DNA of 64,000 bases. It comes from Allolobophora icterica. Its lineage: Eukaryota > Annelida > Clitellata > Crassiclitellata > Lumbricidae. Below are positions 60,010 through 64,000 of the stretch, in pieces. Location of the stretch: NCBI GenBank assembly GCA_963556255.1, contig OY744608.1, positions 30,939,154 to 31,003,153 on the forward strand, given 5' to 3'. How positions within the stretch are numbered: position 1 is the first letter of the stretch; each line of letters opens with the position of its first letter. The translations under genes were made by a program, and so were the position numbers. The notes beneath the pieces were generated by a model. That model searched no databases and had not been told where the DNA came from. It saw only the letters and a program-made list of their open reading frames with translations.

Positions 60010-62590
60010 GTTAAAACTCGTCCCTTTGTAAACTAAATAACAATGCATAAAATACAGGCATATATTTGTGTTGATTATATTAAAAGAGTAGCTATTGTTT
60101 TTGCAAATGAGAACTTGCAAAAATTATAGAAATTACACATTCATGTATCACTGAACATACTGAACTAAATAGTACAAAGGATAACAGATATTGTTCCTGT
60201 ACAAATGTTTTTAGTTTTTACATTAGTAAGTTGAATTTACAAGTTCACATCTTACAAAGTTCATGTGGAGTTTAAGTGCATTCATAAAATAGGTCAGTAT
60301 TGCACTTCTTTTGTTTGACTGTAGAAAAAGTTGCAGTGAAAATCCTGGATAAGACGAAGCTGGATGCCAAGACGCAGAGGCTGCTATCACGCGAAATCTC
60401 AAGCATGGAGCAGCTGCATCATCCCAACATCATTCGTCTCTATGAGGTTGTGGAGACTCTTGCCAAGCTCTACATAGTCCTCGAGTATGCCAGTGATGGC
60501 GAGCTGTTCACACGAATCACGGTTGAAGGCCGTCTGCCCGAAACCGAAGCCAGGCTGCTCTTTGCTCAAATAGTTTCTGCCGTCCATCACATGGTATGTG
60601 GACCGTCATCGTCGTCGTCGTCATCATCATCATCATCACAATCGTCACCATCATCATCTTTTGTTTGCATATAACGCATCACAACAGTTCTATGACCCAG
60701 ATGTTCCTTCATGGAAATTGCCATTAAAAAGATCACTAGACCCTTATGCTTACAGAATACAGTTTTAAGTGTCAGTTTCATGAACAGACTTGTCTTACTG
60801 TTACCAGTTAAGCATACCTGTAATGACAATCAGCTTTGTCTCAGATTCTGTTAGCCTGAGAATTGTACAGTGACACTTTGTTATGTCGAAGTTCAATGGA
60901 CCATTGTCAACAGCCTGACTTATCCAAAGTTCAGATTAAACAGGAAGTTTATGTCAAACTCTGTACGACTCCTCGTGAACTGAACTCGTCCATGAACTTT
61001 TCGTACTTGTGCTGCAAATGCATTCAAATGGTGATAATAGTGACTGTGTCTGCTGGTTGTCTGGGCGTGCTTAAAAAAAATTATAAGTATATTTAATTCG
61101 CAACTTTAAAACAGACTCTGAAACTTTGCTGATATAAGACTACAAGCCTGAACAAGAAGTTCTTAGAAAAGTTGCTAACAATAGAATGGTAGCTAAAATT
61201 TAGCATGGAGTTTCCTGGTTGTCTGGGCATGCTTAAAGCATTCCAGAAGAGCTTTCGAACTGTTGCTCTCTGGCAGTTTTGTTCGAAGTTGCTGGTATCA
61301 TAGGTTGTCAATAGTTTTAAATCCACGATGACAAATTTTAGCAGCACTAGTAATGGATTTGCCGTCTTCTAAGCATCTAATTTGTCATTCAGAGACATCA
61401 CCTTCCCTTTTGTGATGTGTGTAGTAAAGAAACACACTCTTGTATCAAAGATCTTACTGCAGACTAAGTACGAGTGCATGTAGCAAGGTCGGTCTTTGTA
61501 AAGCCAGGTTGCAGAACGCTTCCCTTTCAGAGGCTCTAGGTTAAACCTTTAATGATGAGCATGTACTAAAATGCATATAAACTAATCCCTCTTGTCATTA
61601 AAGGGCTAAGTTAAAGTAAAACGAGACTAAAGTATGAAAGTGAAATTAGAGTACACCTATCTTCAGCTGACTGACCCCCTTCCGGTTACCCAGACATACA
61701 TGTGCATAATTCTTTATTCCATGCCTTGAGCAAGTCGGAAAATGAAACATTTGTTAATAATTATTATTCTACCAGCTACATCGAGGCAGTTCTATAATAG
61801 GGAGTCACAGAGTGGCCCTGTACCTTCGATATAATTATCTGCTAGCCATATTTGAACCTTTGATATATGCAAGTTTGATTAAAAACAGAATTGTGTTTGC
61901 TTTGGTTGTGGCCAGGCCATTGATTCGTATTTGTTGTGACCAGAAGTTCAAAATACTGAAGTTTGACATACGAAAGCTCCACTGTAGTTTTGTCAATTTA
62001 TTGCCAGTGGCATTTGGTCTGAATAACATCAGTTCAGGGCTGAGTAAACCCTATCCATTAGTCGTGGCCAATGTGCTGCATCTATAAGCAATGGGAATGA
62101 GTAAAAGACTGACAAAAACAAGCTCACTGATTAAATTAAATACAGGTGATAGGAGACAAACTAATAACAGCTGTCACCTGCTAAAATATATATGTATCTT
62201 TGAAATGAGTGGTATTTTTCAGCTTCATTACCCCAGAAGATGATCAGTATAAATCAGGTGGTGGTGGTGGGGTGGTGGTGTTGGTGGTGTTGGTGGTCGT
62301 GGTGTGGTGGGGTGGTGGTGGTGGTGGTGGCAGCAAACTTGTCCAAATGAATCTGACTGAACTTTAACTGATCTTACCTGATTAAGGTTTGGTTTTTGGT
62401 GGCCCATCGGTTGATTCCTTGTGCATTAGACATGGGCACCACAGAACAGTGGTTTCATCATTGCCAATTAGTGGTAACTATTCAGAGTGTGATTTATTCA
62501 GAGTGTGAGTTATAGTTGGAAGCAGTACGAAACAATGCTGTTGGCAGGAGGATTAAAATATGAGTGGAAATTGTGTAAACCAATGTGGAG

Positions 62591-62636
<46 letters not shown>

Positions 62637-63740
62637 CTGAGCATTTATATAGCGCCCCTTCAAGGAAACTATTCCCCTTCAAGGAAACTATTCAGAGGCG
62701 CTCCCAGCCCAACCCCGGCAAAAGAGAACAGTCTTTAGAGCCGAGAAGAAAGCGGTGGATGAGTCTCGAAGAAGAGACCGCAGCTCAGGAGGAAGCCCAT
62801 TCCAAATTGTGGGTCCATCGATGGAGAAAGCATGGTGCTGCGTAACAGCGGTGTATGTGAAAGCAACAGAGAGAATGGCCTGAACTAATGAATTTCTAGC
62901 TTCTCTATGGTAAAAAGTACAGTCTGGCAACAGTGATGGCAAGGTCTTACTGCAAAGCAGTCTCATCATCTAATTATCATGTTTTATCTTCTTCTTTAGC
63001 ATAACAAGAACATAATTCACCGAGACTTGAAAGCAGAAAACATCTTTTTTGCGAGTGCTCACGTGGTGAAAATTGGTGACTTTGGATTCAGCACGTGCTG
63101 CAATCCGGACGAGATGCTGAACACGTTTTGTGGCTCACCTCCATACGCGGCTCCAGAACTCTTCCGAGATGACAGCTACTCAGGCTCAGTGGTAGACATC
63201 TGGGCTCTTGGTATTCTGCTCTATTTTATGGTAACCGGCGTGCTTCCATTTCGAGCAGAAACTGTAGGAAAACTGAAAAAATGCATTCTAGATGGTTCCT
63301 ACAGTGTTCCAAATTATGTGTCGGACCAATGTCAGTTTCTAATACGTAACATTCTTAGGCCGGTTCCTGCAGACAGGTTGACAATACAGGAAATCATGAA
63401 CTCAGGGTGGTTGGAGGGTCAACAATTTCCTGAAGCCGTCGAACCATACTTACTTCCAAACGACACAAGCGAACCAAGGGATGAGGAACTCGAGGCACGT
63501 AGGAAGCTGGAGGAAATGGGAATTTCAGGGGATCACTTGCGGTCTGCTCACGGAAAGCAATCTCGAAGTAGCATAACTGGAACGTATAACATAATTCTGC
63601 ATCGAATACAGAAAAGTAAGTACGAAGTGGAAAATCAGCTGGCAGAATCAGTCGAGGTGACGCAGAGAAATGGAAGGCAAACATCTCCCAAACAGTCTTA
63701 CCATGAGAAGAAACCGTCGAAACTGTGCATTATACTTTGA
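59739..63740 (+). CDS. NIM1K: NIM1 serine/threonine kinase (AMPK-related), three coding exons
   Basis: Joining 59739-60009, 60325-60593 and 63000-63740 gives 426 codons, close to the ~436 of human NIM1K as I recall it. Order: an acidic Ser-rich leader, an [20 protein letters not shown] entry with the glycine loop (residues 73-84), the VAVK lysine (96), HRDLKAEN (187-194), DFG (207-209), an activation loop with [13 protein letters not shown] (Thr222 is the expected LKB1 site), and [20 protein letters not shown] conserved tail with [17 protein letters not shown] ends in CIIL. All catalytic residues are present. NIM1 is an AMPK-related kinase activated by LKB1. The start ATG (59739) directly follows an out-of-frame ATG at 59732. 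Intron 1 is 315 bp. Intron 2 is 2,406 bp and holds microsatellites and an antisense LINE fragment. Upstream non-coding exons cannot be seen. Confidence 0.96.
60325..60593 (+). CDS. NIM1K: NIM1K coding exon 2
   Basis: 269 nt after acceptor TGACTGTAG (60324). It completes a GAA codon, giving TREKVAVK, and runs through [15 protein letters not shown] and [11 protein letters not shown] to VSAVHHM. The donor is GTATGT at 60594. A (TCATCG/TCATCA)n tract follows at 60605-60658 in the intron. Confidence 0.95.
62258..62331. repeat. (GTG)n microsatellite in NIM1K intron 2
   Basis: About 70 bp of GTG/GTT triplets, G-rich on the transcribed (sense) strand. Confidence 0.9.
62590..62985 (-). mobile_element. 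L2-like LINE 3' fragment in NIM1K intron 2, antisense
   Basis: The minus strand encodes [20 protein letters not shown] and a short C-terminus. The TATATAAATGCTCA 3' end follows, with a (GATT)n tail seen as (AATC)n at 62592-62636. GGAAACTATTC is duplicated locally (62663-62696). It ends about 15 bp before the exon 3 acceptor tract. Confidence 0.8.
63000..63740 (+). CDS. NIM1K: NIM1K coding exon 3
   Basis: 741 nt after acceptor CTTCTTTAG (62999), in phase 0. It begins [14 protein letters not shown] and ends at TGA 63738-63740. It encodes the kinase C-lobe and the family-specific tail ending SKLCIIL. Confidence 0.95.
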   Translation, partial: HNKNIIHRDLKAENIFFASAHVVKIGDFGFSTCCNPDEMLNTFCGSPPYAAPELFRDDSYSGSVVDIWALGILLYFMVTGVLPFRAETVGKLKKCILDGSYSVPNYVSDQCQFLIRNILRPVPADRLTIQEIMNSGWLEGQQFPEAVEPYLLPNDTSEPRDEELEARRKLEEMGISGDHLRSAHGKQSRSSITGTYNIILHRIQKSKYEVENQLAESVEVTQRNGRQTSPKQSYHEKKPSKLCIIL

Positions 63741-64000
63741 TGGTAACCGCGTTTTAAAAATAGCACCAGGTTAAACATGATAACCATTTGTGATAAGTTT
63801 TATTTATTGGGCATCTTTGTTTTGATTTGTGTGATATTTGAGTAAAACAAGGATATTTTATTGAGTTGTTTGTTTTTTCTGAGTATGAGTGAAGTCTGAT
63901 ATTAGTATTACATTGTATTAATATATTTGCATGCAGGATTTGGTCTTCTTTTTTTTTCCTCATAGTCAGCCATTTGTGTGTATTTGGCATAACTCCTGTT
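63741..64000 (+). other. NIM1K 3' flank / UTR
   Basis: AT-rich. No AATAAA is present on the plus strand before the window end, so the polyadenylation site probably lies beyond it or uses a variant signal. Confidence 0.5.

Overview
This is a eukaryotic, almost certainly metazoan, genomic window. It holds one spliced kinase gene with clear donor and acceptor sites, a ZCCHC24-type zinc-finger gene, an ATP-grasp gene, many microsatellites, L2/CR1-like LINE pieces and a very dense set of cut-and-paste DNA transposons. A marine invertebrate, possibly a deuterostome such as an echinoderm, would fit, but the sequence alone does not fix the species. There are no bacterial operons or CRISPR arrays.

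Protein-coding content is sparse. (1) 8062-9303 minus: an intronless ATP-grasp protein resembling a bacterial-type family. (2) 45980-46633 minus: an intronless ZCCHC24-like zinc-finger protein embedded between satellite arrays. (3) 59739-63740 plus: a complete three-exon NIM1 (NIM1K) Ser/Thr kinase gene of 426 codons, ending in a CaaX-like tail. Element-encoded genes are a 5'-truncated LINE ORF2 (36252-38564), several broken LINE ORFs, and a large transposase ORF (56087-57973).

Layout. 0-33 kb is mainly decayed repeats, microsatellites and many short non-autonomous elements with 8-bp target-site duplications (TSDs). 28.8-33.3 kb carries two nearly identical ~1-kb hAT elements in inverted orientation. 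36.2-39.1 kb is a LINE. 39.6-45.1 kb is an AT-rich satellite of ~167-bp monomers with a 1,191-bp higher-order duplication. The ZCCHC24-like gene follows, then more satellite interrupted by a LINE that is itself interrupted by two hAT elements. A related 73-bp satellite lies at 51.3-52.0 kb. 52-55 kb holds L2-like LINE pieces and two tiny hAT elements. 55.7-58.3 kb is a complete autonomous-size hAT-like transposon. 59.4-64 kb is the NIM1K locus.

The main discovery-type result is the hAT load. I located twelve insertions with perfect 8-bp TSDs and four more with 6-7/8 matches, in at least nine TIR families. One family carries long (GACCAA/GGTCTT)n hexamer arrays just inside its TIRs, and one copy still encodes a hAT C-terminal fragment. 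The 2.6-kb element at 55711-58322 links a protein family I know only as uncharacterised metazoan ORFs to hAT-type ends and a D-D-CxxH-E core. The 8-mer TAGGCCTA is strongly over-represented in the first 33 kb. Comparing two homologous element copies shows it arising by an exact 6-bp insertion.
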